The position numbers were made by a program, and so were the translations under genes. A stretch of 64,000 nucleotides of DNA from G963666895 sp963666895. Its GTDB lineage: Bacteria > Desulfobacterota > Desulfovibrionia > Desulfovibrionales > Desulfovibrionaceae. A model generated the notes under the pieces. That model saw only the letters and a program-made list of their open reading frames with translations. It was not told where the DNA came from and did not search any database. Location of the stretch: positions 62,001 to 126,000 of the forward strand of contig CAXXNS010000013.1 in NCBI GenBank assembly GCA_963666895.2, read 5' to 3'. Positions 43,535 through 52,106 of this stretch are shown here, piece by piece; positions within the stretch are counted from its first letter, which is position 1, and the number at the start of each line of letters is the position of its first letter.

Positions 43535-44575
43535 ATGAAGAACAAAAACGCGGCCGGGGGCCTGTCGCGGCGGGGATTTTTCAAGGCGTTGGGCGTGGGG
43601 TCCGCGGCCCTGGCGTTGCCCGGGGCGCTCTCCGCTCCTGCCCGGGCCGAACAGTCCGGCCAGGAGCTGGCCACCCTGCACGATCTGTCCAAGTGCGTGG
43701 GCTGCGGGGCCTGCGTGGACGCCTGCCGGGAGTCCAACGGGTTCAAGTATCCTGAGCCCCAAAAGCCGTTCCCGCCCATGTACCCGCACCGGGTCAAGGT
43801 CGAGGACTGGTCCGAAAAGCGGGACGTGGACGACCGGCTGACCCCGTACAACTGGCTCTACATCCAGTCCGTGGACGTGGAATACGAGGGGCAAGAGTAC
43901 ACCATCAACATCCCGCGGCGGTGCATGCACTGCCAGAACCCGCCCTGCGCCAACCTCTGCCCGTGGGGCGCGGCCTCCCGCCAGTCCAACGGCATCGTGC
44001 GCATCAACGACAAGGTCTGCCTGGGCGGGAGCAAGTGCCGCTCGGTCTGTCCCTGGGACATCCCCCAGCGCCAGACAGGGGTGGGCCTGTACCTCAAGAT
44101 TCTGCCCCGGTTCGCGGGCAACGGGGTCATGTTCAAGTGCGACCGCTGCTACCAGCTGGTGGCCCAGGGGCAGCAGCCCGCCTGCATCACCGAATGCCCC
44201 TACGAGGTCCAGACCATCGGCCCGCGCGAGGAGATCGTGGTCAAGGCCCACGAGCTGGCCGCGGAGATGAACGGGTTCGTCTACGGCGAGCACGAGAACG
44301 GCGGCACCAACACCCTGTACGTGTCGCCCGTGCCCTTCGAGCTCATCAACCAGGCCCTGGCCGAGTCCGGGCAGCTGGACTCCAAGAAGGGCCGCCCCAC
44401 CCTGGAGCGCTACCCCGATCCCATGGAGGACGAGGAGAACCTGGCCTGGGCCGCGCTGGCCGCACCCGTGGCCGGCCTGGCCGGAGGGCTTCTGTCCCTG
44501 TTGGCCGGAAAGGACAAGCCCGGGGATGACGACCCGGACGGCGACCAAAGCGAAGGGGGGGGAGGGCGGCCATGA
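43535..44575 (+). CDS. Tat-exported 4Fe-4S ferredoxin-type protein (DsrO/HmcB-like)
   Basis: 346 aa from the ATG at 43535, which has a GAGG site; the in-frame ATG 93 bp upstream only adds residues before the Tat signal. The twin-arginine signal is SRRGFFKALGVGSAALALPG. The mature part binds several [4Fe-4S] clusters: CVGCGACVDACRE, CMHCQNPPCANLCPW, CLGGSKCRSVCPW and CDRCYQLV...CITECPY. Such proteins move electrons in the periplasm between cytochromes and membrane subunits. The C-terminus ends in a Gly-rich helix (APVAGLAGGLLSLLAG) and an acidic tail. It overlaps the next gene by 4 bp. Confidence 0.88.
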   Translation: MKNKNAAGGLSRRGFFKALGVGSAALALPGALSAPARAEQSGQELATLHDLSKCVGCGACVDACRESNGFKYPEPQKPFPPMYPHRVKVEDWSEKRDVDDRLTPYNWLYIQSVDVEYEGQEYTINIPRRCMHCQNPPCANLCPWGAASRQSNGIVRINDKVCLGGSKCRSVCPWDIPQRQTGVGLYLKILPRFAGNGVMFKCDRCYQLVAQGQQPACITECPYEVQTIGPREEIVVKAHELAAEMNGFVYGEHENGGTNTLYVSPVPFELINQALAESGQLDSKKGRPTLERYPDPMEDEENLAWAALAAPVAGLAGGLLSLLAGKDKPGDDDPDGDQSEGGGGRP

Positions 44576-45072
44576 GAAGTAGCCCGGTTTCCCGCTGGAA
44601 CGCGCGCATCTTCATCCTCCTGGTGGCGGTCCTGGCCGTGTCCGGCCTGGCCCAGATGCCCATCTTCAAGCGCTACTACGTGGCCGACCTGCCGGGCCTG
44701 GCCTGGCTGGCCGACTACTGGTTCACGCACGCCATGCACTACGTGGCCGCGGCCCTGCTCCTGGCCTTCCTGGGCTGGATCTGGGTGCGCTGGCTGGGCC
44801 GCTGGCGGCCGTCCATGCGCCTGACGGCCACGGCCTGGGTCCGCCTGCCCCTGGTCCTGCTCATCGTGGGCACGGGCGTCATGCGCATGATCAAGAACCA
44901 GCCCGGCATGTCGTTCAGCCCCGGCCTGACCATGGTCGTGGACTGGGCGCACCTGGGTTTCGTGCTGCTCCTGGGGCTGACGGCCCTGGGCGCGGTCGTG
45001 ACCGGACATTCCGCCTATCTGGTCCGCCGGAGAACCGGCGGCCCGGGGGCGACGGACGAGGAGAGGACATGA
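44572..45072 (+). CDS. Small membrane protein, cytochrome b-type or DUF4405-like
   Basis: 166 aa with about four transmembrane helices (IFILLVAVLAVSGLA, YVAAALLLAFLGWIWV, RLPLVLLIVGTGVMRM, LGFVLLLGLTALGAVV). Histidines near helix ends (FTHAMHYV, WAHLGFV and GHSAYL) could bind haem b. Its place between a Tat ferredoxin gene and an octaheme cytochrome gene suggests a quinone-linked membrane anchor. It overlaps the ferredoxin gene by 4 bp. The family assignment is tentative. Confidence 0.65.
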   Translation: MRSSPVSRWNARIFILLVAVLAVSGLAQMPIFKRYYVADLPGLAWLADYWFTHAMHYVAAALLLAFLGWIWVRWLGRWRPSMRLTATAWVRLPLVLLIVGTGVMRMIKNQPGMSFSPGLTMVVDWAHLGFVLLLGLTALGAVVTGHSAYLVRRRTGGPGATDEERT

Positions 45073-45100
45073 TGGAACATGGCAACAAGGGGGACACGTC

Positions 45101-46846
45101 GTGAGCATGCGAATCTGGTTTTTGTGTATGGGGGTCGTGCTGGCCCTGGGGGCCGGAGTGAGTGCCCGGTCGCTCGCCCAGACCGATGCCTCGGCCCAGA
45201 CCGAGGCTCCGGCGGAGGCCCTGGCCGGCGAGCTGGCGCCCGGACGGGAGCTGGCCCAGCAGGCTACCAAGGGCACGGCCCCGGTCATCACCGCGGACCA
45301 CTCCAAGCACAAGGCGCTGCAATTCACGGACGAGCAGGAAAGGACCATGACCGGCTCGGACGTGACCAAGGCCTGCCTGTCCTGCCACAACACGGCCGGG
45401 CAGCAGTTCATGCAGACCATCCACTGGACCTGGCTGGATCCCAACCAGCCCAGGGAGGCCCAGGTGGGCAAGGGCGGCCTGTCGGTGAACAACTTCTGCG
45501 TCTCGCTCAAGTCCAACTGGCCGCGCTGCACCTCCTGCCACGCCGGATACGGCTGGAAGGACGATTCCTTCAACTTCGCGGACGAGACCAAGATCGACTG
45601 CCTGGTCTGCCACGAGCAGACCGGGACCTACAAGAAGTTCCCGACCATGTCCGGCAACCCCGTGCCCTGGATCGAGGACCCGGAGAATCCGGGCAAGCAG
45701 CAGGGCAAGGTCTTCCCGGAGAACAACGTCACCTTCTACGCCCCGGACTGGAGTGTGGTGGCCCAGAGCGTGGCCCGGCCCAACCGCAAGAACTGCGGCA
45801 CCTGCCACTTCACCGGCGGCGGGGGCGACGGGGTCAAGCACGGCGACCTGGACACCTCGCTCATGAAGCCCAACAAGGACCTGGACGTGCACATGGGCAC
45901 CAAGGACACCGAGGGCCAGGACTTCGACTGCGTGCGCTGCCACTCCACCGTGGCCCACGACATCGCCGGGCGCATCTACGCCACCCCGGCCAGCCCGGAC
46001 CGCAAGAGCCTGCTGGAGAACGACCTGGGCTCCCGGATCATGTGCGAGTCCTGCCACTCGTCCACCCCGCACAAGCCCGGGGTCAAGGCCAACGACCACA
46101 CCGACAAGGTGGCCTGCCAGGCCTGCCATATCCCGCACTTCGCCCGGGTCCTGCCCACCAAGATGTGGTGGGACTGGTCCAAGGCGGGCGAGAAGAAGGA
46201 CGGCAAGCCCTTCCAGACCGAGGACGAGGCCACGGGCAAGCACTCCTACGACTCCAAGAAGGGCGAGTTCGTGTGGCAGAAGAACGTGACCCCGGAGTAC
46301 TACTGGTTCAACGGGTCCATCGCCAGCCTCACGGCCCTGGACGTCATCGACCCATCCACCGAGGTGCGCCTGTCCTGGCCCAAGGGCGACAAGGACGATC
46401 CCAACTCGCGGATCATGCCCTTCAAGGTCCACCGCGGGAAGACGCCGTACGACACCGTGAACAAGACCATGCTGGTGCCGCACCTCTTCCCCCTGAACAA
46501 GGACGACAAGACCGCCTACTGGAAGGGCTGGGACTGGAACACGGCCTTCGTGGTCGGGTCCGAGATGTCCGGCACCCCGTACTCGGGCAAGTACGACTTC
46601 GTCGAGACGGCCTACGTCTATCCCACCACCCACATGGTGGCGCCCAAGGAGTCGTCGCTTCAGTGCGAGGCCTGCCACGTCAAGGAAGGCGGCCGTCTGG
46701 CCAACCTGGCCGGGTTCTACATGCCCGGGCGCGACGCCAGCGGGGTGTTGGACACCCTGGGCTGGGGCGCGGTGCTGGTGTCCCTGGCCGCGGTGTTCAT
46801 CCACGCCGTGGCCCGCATGGTCTCCCGCAAGCGGAAGGAGGGCTGA
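45101..46846 (+). CDS. Octaheme c-type cytochrome, tetrathionate reductase (OTR) family
   Basis: 581 aa. A signal peptide (RIWFLCMGVVLALGAGVSA) is followed by exactly eight C-x-x-C-H motifs (CLSCH, CTSCH, CLVCH, CGTCH, CVRCH, CESCH, CQACH, CEACH). A C-terminal membrane helix (LGWGAVLVSLAAVFIHAVA) with a basic end keeps it attached to the membrane. Heme number, spacing and blocks such as HWTWLDPNQP fit the octaheme tetrathionate reductase group. The enzyme of Shewanella reduces tetrathionate, nitrite and hydroxylamine in vitro; the substrate here is unknown. The GTG start is used here, with an alternative ATG 6 bp on. It forms one operon with its neighbours. Confidence 0.87.
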   Translation: MSMRIWFLCMGVVLALGAGVSARSLAQTDASAQTEAPAEALAGELAPGRELAQQATKGTAPVITADHSKHKALQFTDEQERTMTGSDVTKACLSCHNTAGQQFMQTIHWTWLDPNQPREAQVGKGGLSVNNFCVSLKSNWPRCTSCHAGYGWKDDSFNFADETKIDCLVCHEQTGTYKKFPTMSGNPVPWIEDPENPGKQQGKVFPENNVTFYAPDWSVVAQSVARPNRKNCGTCHFTGGGGDGVKHGDLDTSLMKPNKDLDVHMGTKDTEGQDFDCVRCHSTVAHDIAGRIYATPASPDRKSLLENDLGSRIMCESCHSSTPHKPGVKANDHTDKVACQACHIPHFARVLPTKMWWDWSKAGEKKDGKPFQTEDEATGKHSYDSKKGEFVWQKNVTPEYYWFNGSIASLTALDVIDPSTEVRLSWPKGDKDDPNSRIMPFKVHRGKTPYDTVNKTMLVPHLFPLNKDDKTAYWKGWDWNTAFVVGSEMSGTPYSGKYDFVETAYVYPTTHMVAPKESSLQCEACHVKEGGRLANLAGFYMPGRDASGVLDTLGWGAVLVSLAAVFIHAVARMVSRKRKEG

Positions 46847-46849
46847 GCC

Positions 46850-47506
46850 ATGGCCGACCTGAAGAAAATATACCTGTACACGCGCTTCGAGCGCTTTTGG
46901 CACTGGACCCAGTCCATCCTGATCATGCTCCTGCTGCTGACCGGGTTCGAGGTCCACGGGGCCTATGAGCTGTTCGGGTTCGAGGAGGCCGTGGAGATCC
47001 ACGAGTTCTGCGGCCTGACCTGGCTCATCCTGTTCGTGTTCATCGTCTTCTGGCTGCTGACCACCGGGCAATGGAAGCAGTACATCCCGACCACCAGGAA
47101 GCTGCTGGCCGTGGTCCGGTACTACGCCCGGGGCATCTTCCGGGGCGAGCCCCACCCGGTGCAGAAGTGCGAGGCCGTCAAGCACAACCCGTTGCAGCGC
47201 CTGACCTACCTGGGCATCACCGCCGTGCTGCTGCCCTTCCAGATGGTCACCGGCCTGCTGTACTGGCTGTACAACGACTGGGCCGCGCTCGACCTGGGCT
47301 TCCTGAGCCTGAACGTCATGGCCGTGCTGCACACCGTGGGGGCCTTCGCCATCCTGTCCTTCCTCCTGGTGCATGTCTACATGACCAGCACGGGCCACAC
47401 CATCACGGCCCACCTGGCGGCCATGTTCTCGGGTTGGGAGGAAGTGGACGAGGAGTGCGAGGTGGAGGAATGGGAGCGTCGCGGCGACCGCGAGCCCGTG
47501 TCCTGA
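46850..47506 (+). CDS. Cytochrome b/b6-type membrane subunit
   Basis: 218 aa, resembling the gamma subunit of formate dehydrogenase and Ni/Fe-hydrogenase cytochromes b. It starts KKIYLYTRFERFWHWTQ, the usual pre-helix motif with a haem histidine. Four membrane helices follow (SILIMLLLLTGFEV, LTWLILFVFIVFWLL, TYLGITAVLLPFQMVTGLLY, VLHTVGAFAILSFLLVHVY), with further histidines in IHEF, VLHTV and VHVY. It probably exchanges electrons with the quinone pool and the octaheme cytochrome. It starts 3 bp after that gene. The C-terminus is highly charged. Confidence 0.86.
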   Translation: MADLKKIYLYTRFERFWHWTQSILIMLLLLTGFEVHGAYELFGFEEAVEIHEFCGLTWLILFVFIVFWLLTTGQWKQYIPTTRKLLAVVRYYARGIFRGEPHPVQKCEAVKHNPLQRLTYLGITAVLLPFQMVTGLLYWLYNDWAALDLGFLSLNVMAVLHTVGAFAILSFLLVHVYMTSTGHTITAHLAAMFSGWEEVDEECEVEEWERRGDREPVS

Positions 47507-47528
47507 TCCGGACCATCACCCAAAAAAC

Positions 47529-47552
47529 AAGGGGGCCTTCGGGCCCCCTTTG
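47529..47552. terminator. Rho-independent terminator between convergent genes
   Basis: Stem AAGGGGGCC / GGCCCCCTT with loop TTCG. It lies between the convergent stops of the cytochrome b and MoeA-like genes and can serve both strands, though the T run is short. Confidence 0.8.
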
Positions 47553-47558
47553 CCGTGC

Positions 47559-49514
47559 TCAGGCTTCCAGGCACTGCCCGGGCTTCATGACCTTCCCGGA
47601 CAGGTCGGTCTCGTACCCGCCCAGGGCCTTGATCTTGTCCTGGAAGGCTTGGGAGCGGACGACCTCCAGCAGGACCTTGATCCTGGGGTCGTCCAGATAG
47701 GCCTCGGGTATGGCCAGGTCGTAGCGTTCCCGGGCCAGGGGCGCGAAGTCCAGGCCCAGGGCGTTGGCCGCGGCCTTGATGCCCAGGCCGCAGTCGGCCG
47801 CGCCCGTGGCCACGTTCACGGCCACGCCCATGTGGGTGAATTCCTCGTCCCCGTACCCCTGCACCTGGTCCGGCGCGATGTCGGCCTGGCGCAGGTGGTG
47901 GTCCAGGAGGATGCGCGTGCCCGCGCCGCGCTGGCGGTTGACGAAGCGCACGTCCTCTCGGGCTAGGTCCTTGACGCCCCGGATGTTCCTGGGGTTGCCC
48001 GGGGCGATGATCAGCCCCTGGTGGCGGATGGCCAGGTTGACCAGGGCCACGGGCACGCCGGGCAGGTGCTTGGCCAGGAAGGAAAAGTTGAAGTCCCCGG
48101 TTTCCGGGTCGAACAGGTGGGTGCCCGCGAACAGGGCGCCGCCGCGGGCCAGGGCGGCCAGCCCGCCCAGGCTGCCCGCGTGGCTGGACACCAACCGCAG
48201 GGGGCCGCCCATGTGGTCGGGCAGGGCCATGAATTCGTTGGCCAGCAGGTCCAGGGTGTTGTCGTGGCTGCCCACGTGCACCAGCACCCGCTTGAGCTCG
48301 TCCAGGGGGGTGAACAGCTCGGCCTCCACCCGCTGGTTCTCCTCCAGGCCCTCGTTTTCCGGAGGGATGGACACCTGGGCCTGGGCCCGCACCAGGCTGG
48401 TGATGACCCCGGCCCCCCGGTTGAGCGGGGCGGCCACGTACTCGCCGCCCACCTCGCCCACGGCCAGCCGGACCAGTTCCTCCAGGCCCGGCCTGGACGG
48501 CAGCTTGCGGGCCAGGCGGACCTCGACCCGGGGCCGCACGGGCATGGACCTGCGGCCCAGCCAGCAGGCCAGGGGGCCGAGTACGCGGTCGAAACAGACG
48601 TGGGCGCTGACCGGGTAGCCCGGCGCGCCGACCAGCAGGCGGCCGTCCCGCACGCCCACCAGGGAGGGCTTGCCGGGCATGACCGAGATGCCGTGGGCCA
48701 GGACCGTGCCCAGCTTGGCGAACACCTGGTGGCTGAAATCGTGGCTGCCCGCGCTGGAGCCCGCGCCCAGGACCACCACGTGGCAGCCCTGGTCGGCCAG
48801 GTCCAGCACGGCCTTTTCCAGGGCCTCGGGGTTGTCGGCCACGGGCGGCATGCGGACCACCTCGGCTCCCCACTGCCCGGCCAGGGAGGCCAGCATCTGG
48901 GAATTGGACTCGATGACCTGGCCCGGCCCGGGCTCGGGCTTGTCCAGGAAGTCCAGGACCTCGTCCCCGGTGGGCGCGAATCCGATGCGCACCCGCTCCC
49001 ACACCGCCACCTCGTAGACCCCGGCCGAGAGCAGGGCGGCCACGTCCGGCGGGTCCAGGAGCCGGTTCTGGGGCAGGAGCAGCTCGGTGGCCACGATGTC
49101 CTCGCCGATGCGGCGCACGTGCTGCCAGGGAAAGGCCGGGGCCTCGATGACCGCGGTGTGGTCGTCGGGCTGCTGCACCTGCTCGATCATGATCACCGCG
49201 TCGCAGCCCTGGGGCAGGGGGTGGCCGGTGTTCACCGGCACGAAGGTCTTGCCCTTTTCCAGGGTCAGGGGAGTGGACTCGTGGGCTCCGTAGGTGTCCT
49301 CGGCGCGCACCGCGATGCCGTCCATGGCCGCGGCGTGGAAGGTGGGCGAGGAGGAGCGGGCGTATACCGGCCCGGCCGTGACCCGGCCGCAGGCCAGATG
49401 GGAAGGGATGGTTTCGGCCTGGATCAGGGTTTGCCGGTCCAGGGCCTGCTTGGCCAGGCCCACGGCCTCCTCGGGCGGGATGGTCCGCAGATAGACGCGC
49501 CGCTTTGCGCTCAT
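47559..49514 (-). CDS. MoeA-type molybdopterin protein fused to a PBP-like domain
   Basis: 651 aa. Residues 1 to about 410 match MoeA: FHAAAMDGIAVRAEDT near residue 58, GHPLPQGCDAVIMIEQVQ, GFAPTGDEVLD, VIESNSQMLASLAGQWGAE and VMPGKPSLVG...VGAPGYPVSAHVCFD. MoeA inserts molybdenum or tungsten into molybdopterin. Residues about 430-640 form a periplasmic-binding-protein-like domain (VLVHVGSHDNTLDLLANEF, RFVNRQRGAGTRILLDHHL, ATGAADCGLGIKAAA) of the kind often fused to MoeA or ModE-like proteins. The double-domain protein is cytoplasmic. It overlaps the aminopeptidase gene by 4 bp. Confidence 0.88.
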   Translation of the reverse strand: MSAKRRVYLRTIPPEEAVGLAKQALDRQTLIQAETIPSHLACGRVTAGPVYARSSSPTFHAAAMDGIAVRAEDTYGAHESTPLTLEKGKTFVPVNTGHPLPQGCDAVIMIEQVQQPDDHTAVIEAPAFPWQHVRRIGEDIVATELLLPQNRLLDPPDVAALLSAGVYEVAVWERVRIGFAPTGDEVLDFLDKPEPGPGQVIESNSQMLASLAGQWGAEVVRMPPVADNPEALEKAVLDLADQGCHVVVLGAGSSAGSHDFSHQVFAKLGTVLAHGISVMPGKPSLVGVRDGRLLVGAPGYPVSAHVCFDRVLGPLACWLGRRSMPVRPRVEVRLARKLPSRPGLEELVRLAVGEVGGEYVAAPLNRGAGVITSLVRAQAQVSIPPENEGLEENQRVEAELFTPLDELKRVLVHVGSHDNTLDLLANEFMALPDHMGGPLRLVSSHAGSLGGLAALARGGALFAGTHLFDPETGDFNFSFLAKHLPGVPVALVNLAIRHQGLIIAPGNPRNIRGVKDLAREDVRFVNRQRGAGTRILLDHHLRQADIAPDQVQGYGDEEFTHMGVAVNVATGAADCGLGIKAAANALGLDFAPLARERYDLAIPEAYLDDPRIKVLLEVVRSQAFQDKIKALGGYETDLSGKVMKPGQCLEA

Positions 49515-50710
49515 ACCTTGAATTCTCCGTTTTCGTAGATGACCGTGGTCCCTCCGTTCTTGAGCGCGGCCGTGACCGTCTTGGCCTCGGTGTTCACCAG
49601 ATCCCAGTGCAGGGCCGAGTCGTTGAAGCCCAGCTCGGCCTTGCGCTCCTTGTCCAGGCTGGTCTGGTCGCCGGAAAAGGTGTCGGCGTAGGACGCGCCC
49701 ACGGCCACGTGGCAGTTGCCGAATTCCCCGCCGTAGTTCTCGTCGAACAGGGTGTTGGCCATAAAGGCGTTGATGCGCGAGAACCGGCGGTCCGTGAGGG
49801 AGAACTCGCCCAGGCGCGAGGCCCCGGGGTCCATGTCCAATTGCTGGGCCAGGAACGAGGCTCCTTCCTCGGCGTCCGAGGTGACCACCTTGCCGTCCTT
49901 GAACTCCAGGCGCACGCCGCGCACCAGGTTGCCGGAGCGGTAGGAGGGCTGGTCCGAGTAGTAGACGCCCGAGGTGCCCCGCCAATCCGGGGAGGTGAAG
50001 ATTTCGAAGGAGGGCAGGTTGTGGCCCGAGACGCCGAGCCAGCGCCGCTGCTCGCCCGGGGTGACGGTCAGGTCGCAGTGCTCGCTCTGAACGCGCACGG
50101 AAACGATGTCCAGGCCGTTGAGCCCGGCCTTGACCTCCTGGGCCGCGTCGAACACCTCGTTCCAGCGGGCCACGGGGTCGGGGTCGTCCAGGAAGCAGGC
50201 CTGGCGGATCTGGTCCGTGTACTCCTCCAGGGACAGCCCGGCCGCGTCGGCCAGGGCCTTGGTGGGCCAGGCGCACAGGGTCCAGCCCAGCTGCCCGGTC
50301 TGCTCGCGCTTTTCCATGATGTCGCGCAGGAACTTGCGGGACACCGCGGCCAGGGCGATGCGCTTGGGGTCTACCTGGGCCAGGTGGGTCAGGGAGGAGG
50401 GGGCGATGAGGGAGATGACCCCGGACAGGTTTTCGTAGAGCTCGCGGTCGCCCGGGGGAACCAGGGATATCTGCTGCTCGCTGCCCCGGCCGTAGAAGGC
50501 CAGCTCCATGGTCGGGGTCAGGTTGAGCCGGGGCACCGGGACCAACCCCTGGTCCACCAGCCGCTGGTAGCAGGCCTCGGCCAGGGGGGTGGCCTCCATG
50601 TCGAAGCGCAGCACCACCAGGTCGTTGTCGGAAAAATCTCCGGTGCGGGCCGTGGTCAGACCCCACCACAGGATATCGGCGTATTTGGACAGTTCGTCGG
50701 CGGAGAACAT
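49511..50710 (-). CDS. Aminopeptidase, peptidase family M29
   Basis: 399 aa. Metal-dependent aminopeptidase. Catalytic-site blocks in the C-terminal half are conserved: FEIFTSPDWRGTSGVYYSDQ near residue 240, RLGEFSLTDRRFSRINAFMA, LFDENYGGEFGNCHVAVGASYAD and ALHWDLVNTEAKTVTAAL, with the glutamates and histidines that bind two metals. Length and motifs fit the AmpS/AmpT/PepS group. It is the first gene of a two-gene unit with the MoeA fusion gene; a functional link is not apparent. Confidence 0.87.
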   Translation of the reverse strand: MFSADELSKYADILWWGLTTARTGDFSDNDLVVLRFDMEATPLAEACYQRLVDQGLVPVPRLNLTPTMELAFYGRGSEQQISLVPPGDRELYENLSGVISLIAPSSLTHLAQVDPKRIALAAVSRKFLRDIMEKREQTGQLGWTLCAWPTKALADAAGLSLEEYTDQIRQACFLDDPDPVARWNEVFDAAQEVKAGLNGLDIVSVRVQSEHCDLTVTPGEQRRWLGVSGHNLPSFEIFTSPDWRGTSGVYYSDQPSYRSGNLVRGVRLEFKDGKVVTSDAEEGASFLAQQLDMDPGASRLGEFSLTDRRFSRINAFMANTLFDENYGGEFGNCHVAVGASYADTFSGDQTSLDKERKAELGFNDSALHWDLVNTEAKTVTAALKNGGTTVIYENGEFKV

Positions 50711-50798
50711 CGGGAACCTCTTTGTTGGTGTGGCGTGGAAGGCAGAAGGATAGGCCGGGACAGGTAAAAGTCAAGCCGGCTCTCAGGTTTCGCGGGCC

Positions 50799-50827
50799 TT
50801 GACAGGCTTTCGGGCCGGGGCTATTTC
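50799..50827 (+). promoter_or_regulatory. Candidate sigma-70 promoter of the ferredoxin gene
   Basis: TTGACA and TATTTC with a 17-bp spacer. The leader to the ATG at 50925 would be about 90 nt. The -35 and start of the spacer (TTGACAGG) match those before tRNA-Val and thrS. Confidence 0.55.
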
Positions 50828-50924
50828 TGCCTCGGAGCCACGATCCGGCCCGCGGTGGGGAAACGGCGCGGTGCGGGGGAGGGTTCGACTCCAGAAATAC
50901 TCTTTGGATAATCGGAGGAAAGAA

Positions 50925-51113
50925 ATGGGTTACCGTGTCACCGTGGATTCTGACAAGTGTATCGGCGACGGCGAGTGCGTGGATGTCTGTCCCGTGGAGG
51001 TCTACGAGCTTCAGGACGGCAAGGCCGTGCCCGTGAACATGGAGGAGTGCCTGGGCTGTGAGTCCTGCGTGGAGGTTTGCGAGCAGGACGCCATCACGGT
51101 CGAGGAGGAATAA
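50925..51113 (+). CDS. Seven-cysteine ferredoxin with Asp in place of a cluster cysteine
   Basis: 62 aa; small cytoplasmic electron carrier. The ATG at 50925 has a GGAGG site; frame upstream is open but not conserved. The first cluster motif reads C12-x2-D15-x2-C18-x3-C22-P, with Asp replacing the second cysteine, and the second motif is C42-x2-C45-x2-C48-x3-C52. Counted without Met, the aspartate is residue 14, as in D. africanus ferredoxin III, whose [3Fe-4S] cluster takes up a fourth metal reversibly. A 3Fe/4Fe interconvertible cluster plus one [4Fe-4S] cluster is therefore expected. It is monocistronic, with its own promoter and terminator. Confidence 0.93.
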   Translation: MGYRVTVDSDKCIGDGECVDVCPVEVYELQDGKAVPVNMEECLGCESCVEVCEQDAITVEEE

Positions 51114-51136
51114 TTTCCTTTTGATCCGCCAATGAC

Positions 51137-51167
51137 GGGGGCGGCCACGCGTGGCCGCCCCCTTTTT
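51137..51167 (+). terminator. Rho-independent terminator of the ferredoxin gene
   Basis: Perfect stem GGGGCGGCCACG / CGTGGCCGCCCC followed by CTTTTT, 24 bp past the stop. Confidence 0.92.
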
Positions 51168-51294
51168 CTGTGCCGTTTTCCATCGGCCGGGCCTGGTCTC
51201 GTGTCGGTTGACGGGCAGGAAAAAGGACTTACCTAACCGGACAGCAATCCGGAGCCAGGCCAGGTCTCCGGACACGCCAAGGAGCGTATCTTCG

Positions 51295-52104
51295 ATGGCA
51301 TTCGACCTGACCCCATATTTCCAGCAGTACGAAGCCCTGCGCAAGAACGTTGACCAGATATTCGGCAACGTCGCCCAGGAGTACTCCGACCAGGTGCGGT
51401 GCGGCAAGGGATGCAGCGACTGCTGCTATGCCCTGTTCGATCTGACCCTGGTGGAGGCCATGTACATCAATTACCATTTCAATCGTCAGTTCGAGGGCAT
51501 GGAGCGCAGCACCATCCTGCAGAGGGCCGACGATGCGGACCGGGAAATCTACCGGCTCAAGCGCAAGGTGTTCAAGGCCTCCCAGGAGGGCAAGGACACG
51601 GCCGAGATCCTGCGCCAGGTGTCCGAGCAGAAGGTACGCTGTCCCCTGCTGGGCGACGACGACCTGTGCGTGCTCTACGACTACCGGCCCGTGACCTGCC
51701 GCCTGTACGGCATCCCCACGGTCATAGGCGACGCCGCCCACACCTGCCACCGCTCGGCGTTCGAGCCCGGGCGGTCCTATCCCACGGTGCAGATGAGCCG
51801 CCTGCAGGAGGCCCTGTTCGACCTGTCCCACCAGATGGTGCGCGGCATCCGCTCCAAGTATTCCGACTTGGGCAACATGTTGGTGCCGCCGTCCATGGCC
51901 CTGCTGACCGATTACGACGAGGCCTATCTGAACATCGCCGAGGAGGGCGAGCTCCTGCCCCACGAGATGCCGCAGGACGCGGGCTGTTCTTCCTGCGGCC
52001 AGGATCAGGCCTCCTGCGGCCAGGATCCGTCCGCGTGCGCGGGCTGCTCTCCGGACCAGAGCATCGTCATCGGCCAAACGGACGACGATTCCGAGGAGGA
52101 GTGA
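51295..52104 (+). CDS. YkgJ family cysteine cluster protein with Cys-rich tail
   Basis: 269 aa from the ATG at 51295 (AAGGAG at 51279-51284). The core has CGKGCSDCCYALFDLTL near residue 37, VRCPLLGDDDLCVLYDYRPVTCRLYG near 120 and HTCHRS, the zinc/iron cysteine pattern of the YkgJ/FliB-like family, of unknown function. The C-terminus ends in a repetitive stretch, CSSCGQDQASCGQDPSACAG, with the phrase C-G-Q-D twice, then an acidic tail. It starts an operon with a short hypothetical protein, a TPR protein and a HEAT-like protein. Confidence 0.82.
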   Translation: MAFDLTPYFQQYEALRKNVDQIFGNVAQEYSDQVRCGKGCSDCCYALFDLTLVEAMYINYHFNRQFEGMERSTILQRADDADREIYRLKRKVFKASQEGKDTAEILRQVSEQKVRCPLLGDDDLCVLYDYRPVTCRLYGIPTVIGDAAHTCHRSAFEPGRSYPTVQMSRLQEALFDLSHQMVRGIRSKYSDLGNMLVPPSMALLTDYDEAYLNIAEEGELLPHEMPQDAGCSSCGQDQASCGQDPSACAGCSPDQSIVIGQTDDDSEEE

Positions 52105-52106
52105 CG

